Source: Lunularia cruciata (lineage: Eukaryota; Streptophyta; Marchantiopsida; Lunulariales; Lunulariaceae). From it: a stretch of 64,000 bases of DNA. The notes below the pieces were generated by a model, which was not told where the DNA came from, ran no database searches, and was given only the letters and a program-made list of their open reading frames with translations. Of the stretch, positions 31,551 through 43,502 are shown one piece after another. The stretch spans positions 31,472,243 to 31,536,242 of the forward strand of contig OX419761.1 in the NCBI GenBank assembly GCA_948567375.1, read 5' to 3'. Position 1 is the first letter of the stretch. Each line of letters opens with the position of its first letter. The position numbers and the translations under genes were made by a program.

Positions 31551-32200
31551 TGATTTTTAGTAGACCAAGGTAGAGGCTATTGCACGTATTCCTTGGTATA
31601 CAAATATGAGTACAATGCAAGCATTTCTTGGGTTGCTAAAAGTTTATTGTCAATATGTTGGAGGATTTAGTACCATTGCCAAGGCCTTGACAAAGCTGAC
31701 AAAGTTTACACAAGAGTTGTATTGGGGAGATGAGCAAGAGAGAGCTTTTATAGAACTCAAAGAGAGGTTGGCATTTGCTCCTTTTCTTAAGAAAATTATC
31801 AAGGAATGACCATTCTGGGTTGATATGGATTGGAGTATATTGGAGCTTTGAGCAATGCTCACCTTACAAGATGATGAGGAGAAGGAGTTTGTGGTGGCCT
31901 ATGCTAGTTGCTCTAACAATTCAGCAAATGCAAAGTATAGTTCATATGAGAGAGAGTGCTTGGTGGTAGTGTAGGAAATCACTATTTTTTATGTTACATA
32001 TTTGGTTACCACTTCACTTCCATTATTGATCATTAATCATTGAAGTGGTTGATGGAGTTCAACAAGCTTTCAAGGAAGCTTGCATAATGGACTATGATTT
32101 TATTGGAGTATGACTTCACAATTATTCATAGATCTAGAATGGTAAACCATGATACAAATGGGTTGAATAGAAATCCATGTCCCAACTAACAAGATTAGAC
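31551..32200 (+). pseudogene. B2 RT thumb and RNase H
   Basis: The open segment 31606-31809 reads MQAFLGLLKVYCQYVGGFST, then IAKALTKLTK and WGDEQERAFIELKERL, the Gypsy RT thumb/connection. VVAYASCSNNSANAKYSSYE, near 31890-31950, then the HFNxIIDHxSLKWL-type text near 32010-32060, and IHRSRMVNHDTNGLNRNP near 32120-32180 are RNase H motifs and the bridge to integrase. Confidence 0.72.
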
Positions 32201-32379
32201 CGGAGAATGTTTGCACAGTGAGACAAATGAGTAGATGGTGCTAGGTTGGCATGCATTTAACTTTTTAACTATATTTTTTGAGGCTTTGATGATATCTTTT
32301 GTAGCACAAACAAGAGGAGTTTTTGAGATCATAGATCCACAAGGTGGAGATATTAGTACAAGTCAGTGAGACATTCATG

Positions 32380-33500
32380 ATGATGTCTTAATGATGGATT
32401 ATCTTTGCACTAGTGTTGTGGGTGACATAATTGGTACCAAGGAGAGAGATTGTGTCCTTGAGCAAGCCAAGCAGTTTAGATTGGAGGGAAGATACCTTCT
32501 TTGTGTATAGGAGGATGGTAGAGTGCAAGTAGTACCACTTCCATCTCAAAGACCATAGTTGGTATATCATGCTTATGAGGAGCTAGGACATTTTGGAATT
32601 AAACATACATACAGCTTATTCCAAAATCATTATAGGTGATGCAATATATAGACCAATGTACAAAATTTATTGCCAGATTTGTGATTTGTGATTTTTGATC
32701 AAGTTAGAGCATTATTTAATGCTACCATACAACAATTACACCTATCATCTATCGTGGGGCTAGGTTACTATTGGAGTTTGGACTTTGTTGGACATTTACC
32801 TTTGAGTGTGAGACATCATCTGTATATTTTGGTTATGGTGGAACACTTCTCCAAGTGCATTGAGTTGGTGGTACTCCTTGACAAGTCCAATAAAGGGACA
32901 ACTTACTCATTTTTAATCTGGTTCTTAGTCATTTTGGTGCACTAATAGAGATTTTGATTGATCAAGGTATAAAGTTCTTGGGAAAGTTTTAGGTCTTGTG
33001 TGAAAAGGCCTTGATTGATCATTGTACTACTTTCTAAGATCACCTTAAGGTAGATAGCTTAGCATAGAGAGTGATTCAAATGATGAAGAGAGAATTGCAT
33101 AAATATAGTTTTTAGAGAAGCCACTAGAGATATTGGGATCTCCAATTACCTTGGTTGGCCATGGGCTATTGATTTAGCCAGCAAGTCTCCTTAGCACCTT
33201 TTCTCTTGACTTTCTACTCTATGGATGAGATCTAGATTTACTTGTGGCCATTTGTTGCGTGCTACTATGGTTTTGGACTTGGATGATTCAAACATATGGG
33301 TGAGTGCATGTTCTTAGTAGGTAGAGATCTTTTGGAGAGTGATGCCAATGGTCTTTCAGAATTTAGTGATTGCTCAATATAAGGATACCTTACGTTATGC
33401 TATTATTAAAGGAATAGGTTATAGATCCACGATCTATTGATTTCATTTGGGTGATTATGTATATCTCAAACATACTACACCAATGACACTTAATGTTACT
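32380..33500 (+). pseudogene. B2 integrase
   Basis: Zinc-region text (AYEELGHFGIKHTYSLFQNH) lies at about 32565-32635. The open segment 32688-32945 covers the start of the core: YYWSLDFVGHLPLSVRHHLY, then MVEHFSKCIELV. The core runs on to about 33200, and FSLDFLLYG-type text plus an integrase tail follow to 33500, matching B1 8535-8860. Confidence 0.7.
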
Positions 33501-33639
33501 ATAGACCACCCCTTCTAGAGTCCTCGTGTTAGAAGGATGTGATGGTGTTGTTTGCAAGGATCATGTATGCAATTATGTGCCATGCCACCTTCCAAACATT
33601 GATGGTACTATGGGCCCAAGCTTGGTAGTTGTATGTGTA

Positions 33640-33795
33640 GGCTTGTGGTGTATGTTATGTGGCTCTTTAGTTGAGATGTTATGATGTTGGTGTGTGATAG
33701 TTGTTTGAGAGGATGTCATATGGTATGTTTGACTTCTCCTCTCATGATGGCTCCTTGAGGATAGTGGCTATGTCCTCAATGTACTTGACTAATAG
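33640..33795 (+). pseudogene. B2 PHD finger
   Basis: Translation gives LVCDSCLRGCHMVCLTSPLM followed by WLCPQCT, matching the B1 PHD finger CDSC-x4-H-x2-C ... W-x-CPxC. The preceding CMLCGSL-type text is near 33650. Presence at the same place in both copies shows that the PHD finger is a stable part of family B pol. Confidence 0.78.
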
Positions 33796-34167
33796 CTAGT
33801 TCACTCTTTACATGATATAGATTGTAGACATGCAACTAATGATAGGGCTTGATAGCACCTAGCCTCTTGATCTTTGATCATCATAGGGCAGATCACATAC
33901 TTGGATTAGATTGCTATTTGGAGTAAGAAGGACTTAATCACCAACTAGAGGAGCAATTGTGACACTTTAGAGTTTATATATAAGTTTTGTTACTATATTG
34001 TATGATGTGATAATGATGTATGTTGCATAACAATATATATGTATGATAGCTATCATGACATTTGCAACACCAAAGCTAGTTTGCTTGGATGTTGGAGTGA
34101 TAGTTTGGTGGTTAGAGTTATATTAGTAGTTGCTCAAATACTACTTAGTGGCAGCTAGATTTTTTGT
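33796..34167 (+). other. B2 3' untranslated region
   Basis: Colinear with B1 9151-9548; it includes the GTGACACTTTAGAGTTTATA block also found at 9328 and 47851. No coding support. Confidence 0.55.
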
Positions 34168-34218
34168 TAGGGCTATTGATCATACCGTGTGACTCATTGT
34201 CACTTGCACCATAGGAGG
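34168..34218 (+). repeat. B2 3' LTR, first 51 bp (before C3)
   Basis: TAGGGCTATTGATCATACC and the following ACTCATTGTCACTTGCACC align with the 5' LTR start at 24012. C3 then interrupts; the rest resumes at 47575. Confidence 0.8.
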
Positions 34219-37200
34219 TATGACAACCCAACAAGTATCACTTTTGCGGTAATTAGGTAAATAAACTTCATTCCCATCAAGATATGAGTAAGACATGGTC
34301 AAATACAAAGTAAAACAATAATACTTAGTTCTTCTTGGTTGCATCTTTAATCTCTCATGTAGAAACCACACCCAAAAGAGAGTATACAAGCACTGACTCA
34401 CATCCTCATCACAATTACATACTCATAATCATAATAATATCCAATCTTTCCAAACCAACTTTGATTGTGATAATTTAAATTCTCCCAAAGATGGCTACTT
34501 CACTGCAAAATCATCTTGTCTTAGAATTGCATTCTATCCCTCCATTGAAGGCACAACTTCCTTGATCAAAAAAATTTTACGTCAAATTCATGTTGCACTT
34601 ACAAATGCAAAATACTACCAACACTAAAATTCCTCTCAGATCTGTCAAGGCATTGCTTTTATTGCACTTCACTCAAGATCAAACACACAGAATAAAGATC
34701 AGCGCTATGGAATCCAACATCCAACAAGCTCACTAACTTGCACATTGAAATTCTATGAACACTCAAAAACACAAACACAAACTTGATACTCAAAATTAAG
34801 CTTAAACAATGAGCATTGAGATACAACACTTCACTTTATCTACCATCAAAAATATGAATATTGAACAATATTTTGCTGAAATGCCCCCTTTAAATAGGCG
34901 GAGCACTTTGAAATTTAGCTAACTAATATACCATTTCCTAACAACTTTACCAACCTATAGATCTGGGATGACAATGCACCTCTTCATATCTACCTCTTCA
35001 AATCTCAAAATTGTTTCTACTCTGATCCGATGTCAACCTTGACTTTGGCTTCCAAACCCAATGTTCCTTCAAGAATTTCCTCTTCTTTGGGTCTCTCTAA
35101 TACTACTCCTATATCTTCTATTTCTACTATCTCTTCACTACAAACTACAATTGAACTCAACAATTTCCCTTCTCATTATCTCGACCAACACCACCTTCTC
35201 TTCAATTCATTGTTGCAATTCACAAATTTCTCCTTCAAGCCATCTAAGCTTTTACTCCAAAGAACTACTTCTACCCAAAGTTCTTTGTTTCCTTCTCTCC
35301 TCGAGTTACCTTACTTCTTAACTCCATGGTTTCCTCCCTCCATTTTTTTATGACCACCAACTCATCCTTCAGTTTAGAATGATAACTCTTCATCTCTACT
35401 TTCTTCTGCTATAGAAGCACCAACAAAGAACACACAATCTTTGATAGATACTCGACTCCCTCATATTTTCCTTTGTTGTCTCTTATGTCTTTATCTCTGG
35501 CAAGTATTTCTTTCATTGGTGCCTTACCCTAAAGATGCAATCTTTGTATCTTCAATGTTTTGCCATCTGAAATCTCCTCTTTGGCCGCATCCTTGCTCGG
35601 TCCGATAATGACTACTTGAGTACTTCTCTTTCCCCTAGCTGCACTTGGAAATACCAAGGCACCCTCTTCTTCTTTCTCATATTCTAGCTTGTCTGTTGGC
35701 AACTCCAAACATGGCTTGTCTCCACCTTCCATGCAGTTGATTACATCATGGAACTCATGCTCATCTCCTTCAACAATCTCTTCACTTGATTGCTAAACTT
35801 CAATCCCTCCTTCACTGCCGCTACTTGACTTTTTGCTCCATAGTGTAAATTATTTTTTTGCTCTTGAGGCTTCTCCCTTTGACTCAATTTCTCCTTTTGA
35901 ATTTTCCTCCAAGGTCAATTCCTTGACGTCTATTGGTGTTGGTTTTGGATTAGGTTTTTGTAGCTTCTAGCCGTGCACTAGTGTGATTTGTCCTTTGGGT
36001 CTACTTCTATTCCTTGGCACAGGGATATCTATTGCCACTATCTTCTCCTTTCTACTCTTCAGATAATAATCATTGCCTTCATAAACCCGCTTGATGTAAT
36101 ATTGTTCATCCTCATGTACTTTTTTTTGTAGATCGGGGTGAAAGTGGGACTGCATCCATCCTCTATCCTCTAAGCTTAGTAGATTTAGCCCAAAGTAGAA
36201 GTGAGCTACAAAGGGCACAAAGTAGTGGGGCTGCATATCCATTCTCCAACCGATGATCATCTTCCCAATGCGTTGGTGCAAACATTTTGCCCAGTCCACC
36301 GCCTCTCCTGCAAACATTTGATGGAAGAACATTACCTGCTACATTGGGACATAGGTGGCTTGCTCTAGCTTGAACATAACCATCATTGTGCTCATGATCC
36401 CTCTTTGCACTGGATCCTTGTAACTATCCACCTTGTACCTATTCTTGGTGCGAGGTCTACTGAAATAATTCCTCACCTTGGTAGTTTCTTCCAAAGCATC
36501 ACAATCTCGATAGAAGATGACATCTCCTACCTCTCTTGCTTCTTTCCCAAGATTAATCTCAAGTCAGACTCCACCCCCTCAAGCCTGATTTCTTGTCTTC
36601 TCTTCATGCTTAGGCCCATCCTTGCACTTGCTAGAAAAACTTTTTGCCATGAACCCTACAAAACTCAAATTCCAATTCCAAGCCAAAAATGTGATGCAAA
36701 GTCTTGACAAGACTTTGATCATTGCCACTACATCTAATCAATGCATTGCAAGGCCCCTTATTGCACTCTACTTATTCACTTTTAGGAGCATCATGTGCTT
36801 CCTCACTCTCTACTTATGAAAGATCAAACTCGAGACTCTAACCCACTCCTCTCGTGTACTTGCAATTTGCATTCCTTTGAGTCAACTCTGAATAGGGATA
36901 GGATAGCATCTAGACATTGCAGTGCTACCTCTCTGAAATCTCAATTTTATATTCCTTTGCTAATTGGTCATTCTTTAGCTACTTCTCCGTGTTACTCACC
37001 AATTCTGTGAGTTTGTTCCCTGTCACTTTCAAGAACATCTTGGTTCCAAGGTAGTCACTTTCTTCCCGCATACTTTCTTGATTGGTGGAACCCAAGGCAA
37101 GGTTGTTATAGGTTCTTTGGATCAGGTGGTGCCTCCTAATACAAAGTCTTTTTTTCATTGTCTTTGTATTTCCATCTGTCTGACCCAATCCTTTTGACTT

Positions 37201-37333
37201 TGACCTGAGGTCTATTTTGGATTTATGCCAAACATACGATTACTTGTGTTTCTTCCCTGTTTAGCACTCCTTCAGCTTTCCCAACACACTTCTTCTTTAA
37301 AACTTGAGAAAAACAAAAAATGTGGGTACTACA
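34219..37333 (-). repeat. C3 3' LTR (3.1 kb)
   Basis: From TATGACAACCC to TGTGGGTACTACA on the plus strand. A CCTTTAAAT box (near 34888) marks the minus-strand TATA. A long U3 contains the reading frame 35967-36332 and neighbours. A polypurine block (GAGGGACGGGG, minus strand) adjoins at 37334-37350. Confidence 0.88.
35529..36332 (-). pseudogene. Reading frame inside U3 of the C3 3' LTR
   Basis: The open segment 35967-36332 (121 codons) reads MFFHQMFAGEAVDWAKCLHQ, then MQPHYFVPFVAHFYFGLNLL and DDYYLK-type text, ending in a basic stretch. An acidic segment (35529-35732) lies downstream. The partner LTR has the same text decayed near 46200-46580, and C1's LTR has a relative near 12220-12570. 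Aromatic- and tryptophan-rich wording suggests a folded protein, but I recognise no family. Confidence 0.55.
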
Positions 37334-37559
37334 TACCCCGTCCCTCAAATGTGAGCTTCCCCACATTGATTTTGGGTTCTTTATATAGGCCAAGTCTATG
37401 GTCCAACATTTTCTAACTCTCCACCTGTTCACTCAAGTGGAAAAGGGATTGCACTCTAGGTCTCTCAATTGAATAGAGCCATTTTCATAAATGTGCATTG
37501 CACGGTATGGCCCCATCTACCTTAAGTGCAACTTGCTTAGGAAAAATATTTGGCAATTG

Positions 37560-38340
37560 TTGTATAACAATACCTAATCTCTTTTCCTTAACAACAACAG
37601 GCTTGATTCACTTGTTGTGCTTAACTTCCAGCTATTCTTGCACTTCCTTTGTGGTTTGCATTGCATTGTCTCATTTCTCTTCTAACCACATTAATTGATG
37701 GATCCAAACATCCTAGATTTCTTCTTCTGGACAATTGTTCCTCTCATAGAATTTGATGGGTCAATACTTCAAATTCAACTAGTATTATGGGATGCAATCC
37801 GTACGTCAAGAAGTTAGGTGTTTATTTGGTGGTGATCTTTTCAATTGTTCTATATGCCCACAAAGCTGCAGGTAACTTCATGTCCCAATTATAAGCAGAA
37901 TCGACTATCACCTTATTCAAAATTTTGCATAATAATCCATTTTCCTTCTTTGTTAGTCTATTCGCTTTTGGATTGTATGGAGTTGTCTTCTGATGTTTAA
38001 TCTGGAAGCACTTGGTTAACACTTCCACCATGGAGTTCAAAAAATAGGTCCCCCGATCATTGATCAATTCTAGGGGACATCCATAATGTGAGATGATGTT
38101 TTGGAAGAAAAATTTTGTGACTGTTTCTGCATCATTTCTCCAAATTGCCTCATCTTCAACCATATTGGTAGCATAATCAGTGCATACCAAGATTTATCCC
38201 TTCCTTTTGAATTGGATCACCAGTTGAATCGGACCCACAAAATCAATTTCCCGTTTCTCAAATAAGGCCAATGGCAAAATTGGTCTCAAAGGCCATTGGG
38301 AAGTAGCTATCTGTTTTCCTATTCATTGACATGCATCACA
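37560..38340 (-). pseudogene. C3 integrase
   Basis: The open segment 37822-38190 carries the core from the region after the first Asp through ELINDRGTYFLNSMVE, PYNPKANRLTKKENGLLCKI and ALWAYRT. EIDFVGPIQ near 38240-38265 is the first catalytic Asp context, and CDACQ near 38330 is the end of the zinc finger. Clearer than the C1 equivalent. Confidence 0.82.
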
Positions 38341-38545
38341 ACTTTGTATATAAGCATAAGTGTCCTCATACATTGTAGGCCACCAAACCCAATAAATTAA
38401 TCTTCTTTATAGTATTCTTCAGGGCATAGTGTCCTCCCGATGCTTTTGAGTGTAAGGACTTGATTACTCTTCCAACTTTGTATGCCTCCAAGCATCTCCA
38501 AAGTACTTTGTCTTCACCCAATTTAAATAAAATGTTGTGTTTTAG

Positions 38546-39010
38546 CTAGTACAAATAGCAGAGGGCAGTCTTCCTCAAGACTGCCCCTTGCTTTGGGTCC
38601 AGTCCCTCAAGACAATGGCAAGTATGTAGATAATGATATTCTGCCTCATACCTCGTACTTTGCATTGCCATGAAATGATATAACTCTTCATTAGGAGACC
38701 GATCATTGACTTCCAAGTCTTGGTCTTCAGTTTCCAACCTGGATAGGAATTTCACATTTGAATGCAAAGCTCCCTTCCTAACTTGTATAGTGTATGTGAA
38801 TTCTTGTAACAACAAGATCCATCTTGCAATTTGCCCAGACAAATCCGCCTTATTGACCAAATGTTGCAGTGCATAATGGTCAACATAGAAGAAAAACTTA
38901 CATCCCAAAAAATAGTGGTGAAACTTCTTGCATTCATACACCACTCCAAGTGCTTCTCTTTTAGTTGTTGAATAGTTCTTTTCTGCAACTGAAAGCTATC
39001 GGCGGGCATA
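38546..39010 (-). pseudogene. C3 RNase H
   Basis: The open segment 38546-38944 begins MVYECKKFHHYFLGCKFFFY, continues VDHYALQHLVNKADLSGQIA and QEFTYTIQVRKGALHSNVKF, then an acidic linker. It holds the RNase H centre and its C-terminal end. Confidence 0.82.
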
Positions 39011-39039
39011 GTAAACCGGGTAATCTTTCTTCTTCTTGT

Positions 39040-39995
39040 CCTTCTAACTTAAGATGACTCTAATTGCCATGGATGAAGTGTCCCCATACACATGAAAAGG
39101 GGTATCCCAACTTAGGGCCCTCATAATTGGTGCTTTAACCAATTTCTTCTTCAATTCTTGGAAAGCTTTTTCTTGTTATGCTTCCAACAAATAGTCTTTG
39201 GACTTCTTCAAAAGCTTTGTTAGGGGTGCAGCAAGCACCATATAGTTAAACACAAAGCATCTATAGTATCCAACATGTCCCAAGACGGCCCTCAGCTCCT
39301 GAATGTTTTTAGGGGATTCCAAAGCTGAGATTACTTTCACCTTCTTGACATTGACTTCAATACCTTGGCTTGAGACCCAATGTCCCAAAAGAATACCTTC
39401 TTCATTGCAAAGAAGCATTTCTCCGAGTGTAATGACAAGCCGGCAAGTTGACACCTTTCAAAAGTTTGGCAAAGATAATCTAAATGTACTTCTCTTTGCC
39501 CAAACACACAAAAATCATCAATAAAGACTTCCACAAATTTGCACAAAAAATCTTTGAAGATTGCATTCATCATCCACTAGAAAGTAGTGGGAGCATTACA
39601 CAACCTAAAGGGCATTTGATTGTAAGCAAAAGTGCTCCAATTGGTAGTGAATGTGGTTTTGTCCTTGTCTTCTTCTTGGATGGATACTTGATTAGAGCCT
39701 AAAAATCTATTGAGAAAACTATAGCAATGATGACCAACTACTTAGTCCAAATTTGTATCAATGAAAGGCAAGGGATGATGATCCTTCCTCGTGATTGCAT
39801 TCAACTTGCAAAAATCTTGGCACACTTGAATCTTCCTAATCTTCTTCTTTAGAACAATGACAGTGGTGGAAACCCACTCACTACTCAAGACGGGAAAGAT
39901 TATTCCGGCCCCTAAGTACTTGTTGATTTCCTCTTCCACCAAGAGTGACTACTTCAGGTTGAGGCGGTATTATCTTTGCCAAATTGGAACTACAC
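39040..39995 (-). pseudogene. C3 reverse transcriptase
   Basis: Open segments include 39337-39573 (MMNAIFKDFLCKFVEVFIDD, then FCVFG) and 39176-39454 (GILLGHWVSSQGIEVNVKKV, LGHVGYYRCFV). The fingers text CQDFCKLNAITRKDHHPLPF lies at 39742-39830. It is nearly the same wording as C1, confirming one lineage. Confidence 0.88.
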
Positions 39996-40079
39996 CTTCA
40001 ACAAGATCAATCCAAAGTTCTCCAAATTGGTGTAGAATACCCAACATTTGATCAATCAACCAAGTGAATACATCTTGGT

Positions 40080-40780
40080 ATTCTATAAACAAGGCAGTGT
40101 ATCGTGCCAACTCCTCCAAATTGACTATCTTCAAAATCTTAAAAAACTTTCCTTCTCACAAGACAACATCTTGACAGTCATCAGGATTGATGACTCCTTT
40201 GACATGACTGACTCGGTTTAACCCAAGTTGAACTGCAGTCAAACTCCCTTTCTCCAAATCATTTTCATCCAAGCCATTTTGTATGGGTCTTTGTCTTCAA
40301 CCTCTACCTTGTAGCATTCCAAGTAATTGACTTAGACTTCATCTTCAGAGTCTTTGGAACACAAAGATGATGATCTTTGGATTCATCTTCATCTTTTGAC
40401 AAAGTCATTTCCGTGAGGTGAGGAACCTTCATCCAATTCATTATCACCAGCTTTTGGTTGTTGGATGAGATATCCTTAAACCTCAGCTTTTGTTGGTGCC
40501 AATCCACAACAACTTGGGCATTGTTCAACTAGGGTTTCCAATCAATAGTGGGGAACCAATTTTGGTTACTAGTCACAACACAATGTAATTCAACTTGAAG
40601 GGCATCCCTCTGATGATCATGGTGATATTTGACAGTATACCCAAAGGCCGTCTCTTGGTTTGCTTTGCAAAATTTGAAATTTGGGATGTTGGTTCAAACA
40701 TGTGGTACTCCATTTGGTTTGTAGTATCCTCAGTCATGACATTTACACCAAAATCCAAATCAATGGGTTATTAATTGATG
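40080..40780 (-). pseudogene. C3 aspartic protease region
   Basis: The open segment 40573-40758 reads MDFGVNVMTEDTTNQMEYHM, then NFAKQTKRRPLGILSNITMI, the same protease block as C1 16049-16429. The 40304-40528 segment matches the end and linker. An AT-rich stretch with a 16 bp direct repeat (TTATTAATTGATGTTA at 40768 and 40804) borders it. Confidence 0.68.
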
Positions 40781-40849
40781 TTAATTATTTAATTATTAAT
40801 TATTTATTAATTGATGTTATCATACAACCCATTATCTCTACATCTACTT

Positions 40850-43150
40850 TGGGAGATCTCAAATCTTCTTGCTCAATATGATAGATTGCAAGCAAGTCTT
40901 TTTTGGTCATCGCCCTTACTTTCTTGAGAGCTGAACTCAACTATTTCTTGTACAGCTTGTTGTCCTCCCAAAATTGCTTAAATGTGACATTAGTTTGTGG
41001 TTGCCAAATCTGCCACAATATCATATTGGGGTACTCCTCCCAACTTCACCTTCTTCACCTTTGTCTTCAGGTTTGAAGTCTCTCCTTGTTCAAATTGGAC
41101 TTTGGGGTGCTTCATAATGGTGACTGGGGTACCAATAGTCTTGACCCGATGTTTTTTGGGTTTACCCACCTTAACTTGGATTAGATCCTTTACTTGGATC
41201 TGATGTCTACCAAAAACACAAGAGACTTTGTCTTTGCATCCCCTCCAAACTCATCTCTCAAGTTCTTTGTACCACCTCTTGAATTTCTTTCTACAAGGCC
41301 TTGGCTTTGGCTTTGGCTAGAATTTTCTCCTCCTTTGCAGAAATAATAGCTTTTAAGCGCAACCTCTTTGCCTTTTGTGAAGACAAAGAAGTTATACTCG
41401 CTTCTTTGGGATCACGCTTCTTCTTACTAGAGCGTGTCTCAAATTTCAAAATTTCAAGGTCTGGCCATTCTCCTTCCAAAGCCAGACTCCCTTCTTGAGG
41501 TCTCTCCTCCTCAAGTGTTATACAATTTATATTTGTATCTCCTTTTGTTTAAAGCACAGCACCTCAACTTTGTACATACTTCACTGGCAGCTTTGGGTTG
41601 GGTAGTTGTGGGCATTGATTTCTAATGTGGCCCAAGCCTTTACAATTTCCATAGAGTGGAACATACCCAACCTAATGCCTCAGCTCATGGCAATTTGGAG
41701 ACCAATGGCCCATAGAACCACAATTATAACAAGCACTTCATGCAACATTTTGAGGCCTATTTTGGCCACCCATTGGTGGTCTTTGTTGGGGAGTATTGTT
41801 GTTGTATTCCCTTGGTCCATACCTTGGACCTTGATACAATGTGCTCACCTAAGGCTGTACCTCTTGGGTTTGGTACACGACCTCCTCTTCTCCACCTTGG
41901 TCCCATCCTAAAACCCAATCAATTTGTTGCACTGGAAAATCATTTTGGGTCAAACACTCTATGTTGGCATGGCCTGATTTGCCACATGCATTGCACCATA
42001 CATTTAGTTGGCCAAATGAAGGAGGATTTATTTTGCTCCAATCATTTGATTCTTAAAATCTGCAAACTCTTTTATGAGAGTCTCTAGTTTGTTGTCAGTC
42101 TTATTCACACTCTTTGCTGGTGGTGTCAATGGTTTCTTTCCTTTATATTCTTCTTGGCTTTGAATCTTCTTTGGATTCCAAAGAAGAACTTGAAGATGTG
42201 GAGGATTCTTCCAAAGAAGGGAAGGTATTGCAAGAAGCTCTTTGTCTAGGTTCTTGCCTTTCTTCTCTCAATTTCTTTGGTTTTTGGAGAGTGAGAGTGG
42301 GCAGCCTTGTATTAGGTAACATGTTTGAGTACCTTGTCCAAGGAAGTTACATTCCTCTCCCTAGCAAAGATCTGGATCTTTGGTGATAAGCCATTGAGGA
42401 ACCAAGTGATTGCTTGCGCATTGGAGTAACCCACCACACCCAGTTGCTTTGGGACTTGGTTCAAAAGGGCCATGAACCACTCAGAGTAGTCTCTCAACTT
42501 CTCCTTCTTCCATCTATCCAAATTGTTGAGTGCTGCAAAGACACTCATGTTGTAATCCACTTCTTGAAATCATTCCAAGAAGCCAATTTGCAATTCTGCC
42601 TAGTTGGCTGATCTAAACCTCTTTTGTATTACATGTGTGCACCAGCTTTGAGCTTTCTTTTGGAGCAGACTTGGGAAAAATTGCAAGACAATTTGCAAAG
42701 TCATGTTCCTTATTGGCAAAGGAAATGACTTCAAATTCTTTGATGAATTTTTAGGGTCTTCATCTTGTTCCATCCCTTTGTATTTCTAGTAAATGTGTTG
42801 GATGATGGGCAATGAAGTCATTCTTAAACTCTATAGAGTAGAATGCGGTAATGTTGAATTTGATGGCCCCAAAGAACTAACTGGAACTGATGTAGTGTTG
42901 TTTGCCCAAGGGTTCCAATTTTTCAAGTTCAAAGTTGGGTCTTTGTCAACAAATTTCTTCTCTAAATATGTCAACTTCAACTTGCATAGAAGGAAGGAGT
43001 TCAACACCCTTAGAGTGTGCTTCAAGATCCCTTTGAGCCAATCAAGGAATCATATGTAAGAGGTGTTGACACTCTTCTTCCATTTGGATCCGTGTTGTCT
43101 TCTCACTCATAAATTATTTTATAAAGCAGACTCCCTTGATAGCTTTAGAA
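40850..43150 (-). pseudogene. C3 gag region
   Basis: It aligns with C1 gag. The open segment 41291-41479 has the lysine- and alanine-rich tail (KAKRLRLKAIISAKEEK). Zinc-knuckle text lies on the minus strand near 41600-41760 and 41940-42010. 42312-42560 (MDYNMSVFAALNNLDRWKKE, then LNQVPKQLGVVGYSNAQAIT) is the gag body, resembling a retrotransposon gag domain. Confidence 0.7.
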
Positions 43151-43485
43151 GAAGTCAGGGTACTAGATCACAATGAATAGGTCTATCCACTTGAGTCTTT
43201 CTTCTTCTAGGGATTTGGAGATGCAAAGTATCCTTGCTATCCAACTTCACATTTCTTGTGTTCTAGCTCTTGCAAAGCTTCTTGCACTTTGTAAAAGAGC
43301 TAAAGATCCAACATCTCTTTCAAATGCTTCACTTGTGGGTGGGCTCTTCTGGCATTCTTCTTCTTCACATTGCAATGTTTGTTTACAAGCTCTCTCCTCT
43401 TTTTGTTCTCTCAATGCAGACATGCAAACACTGTGACCTCAATGTGAGATTTAGTTTCATATTCTTCCACTTCTAAGACTTTTAT

Positions 43486-43502
43486 CCCTAGAAGCGGGGC
43501 CA
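43486..43502 (-). other. C3 primer-binding site (tRNA-Asp type)
   Basis: The minus strand reads TGGCCCCGCTTCTAGGG, seven bases inside the 5' LTR edge. It matches 12 of 17 bases of the plant tRNA-Asp site TGGCGCCGTTGCCGGGG. Confidence 0.6.

Noticed and set aside
35030-35353. Serine-rich plus-strand protein inside the C3 LTR
   Set aside because: It lies antisense to the element, is of low complexity, and has no counterpart kept open in the other C LTRs.
40760-40825. AT-rich MITE or satellite
   Set aside because: A short AT-rich stretch with one 16 bp direct repeat inside C3; too small and without terminal inverted repeats.
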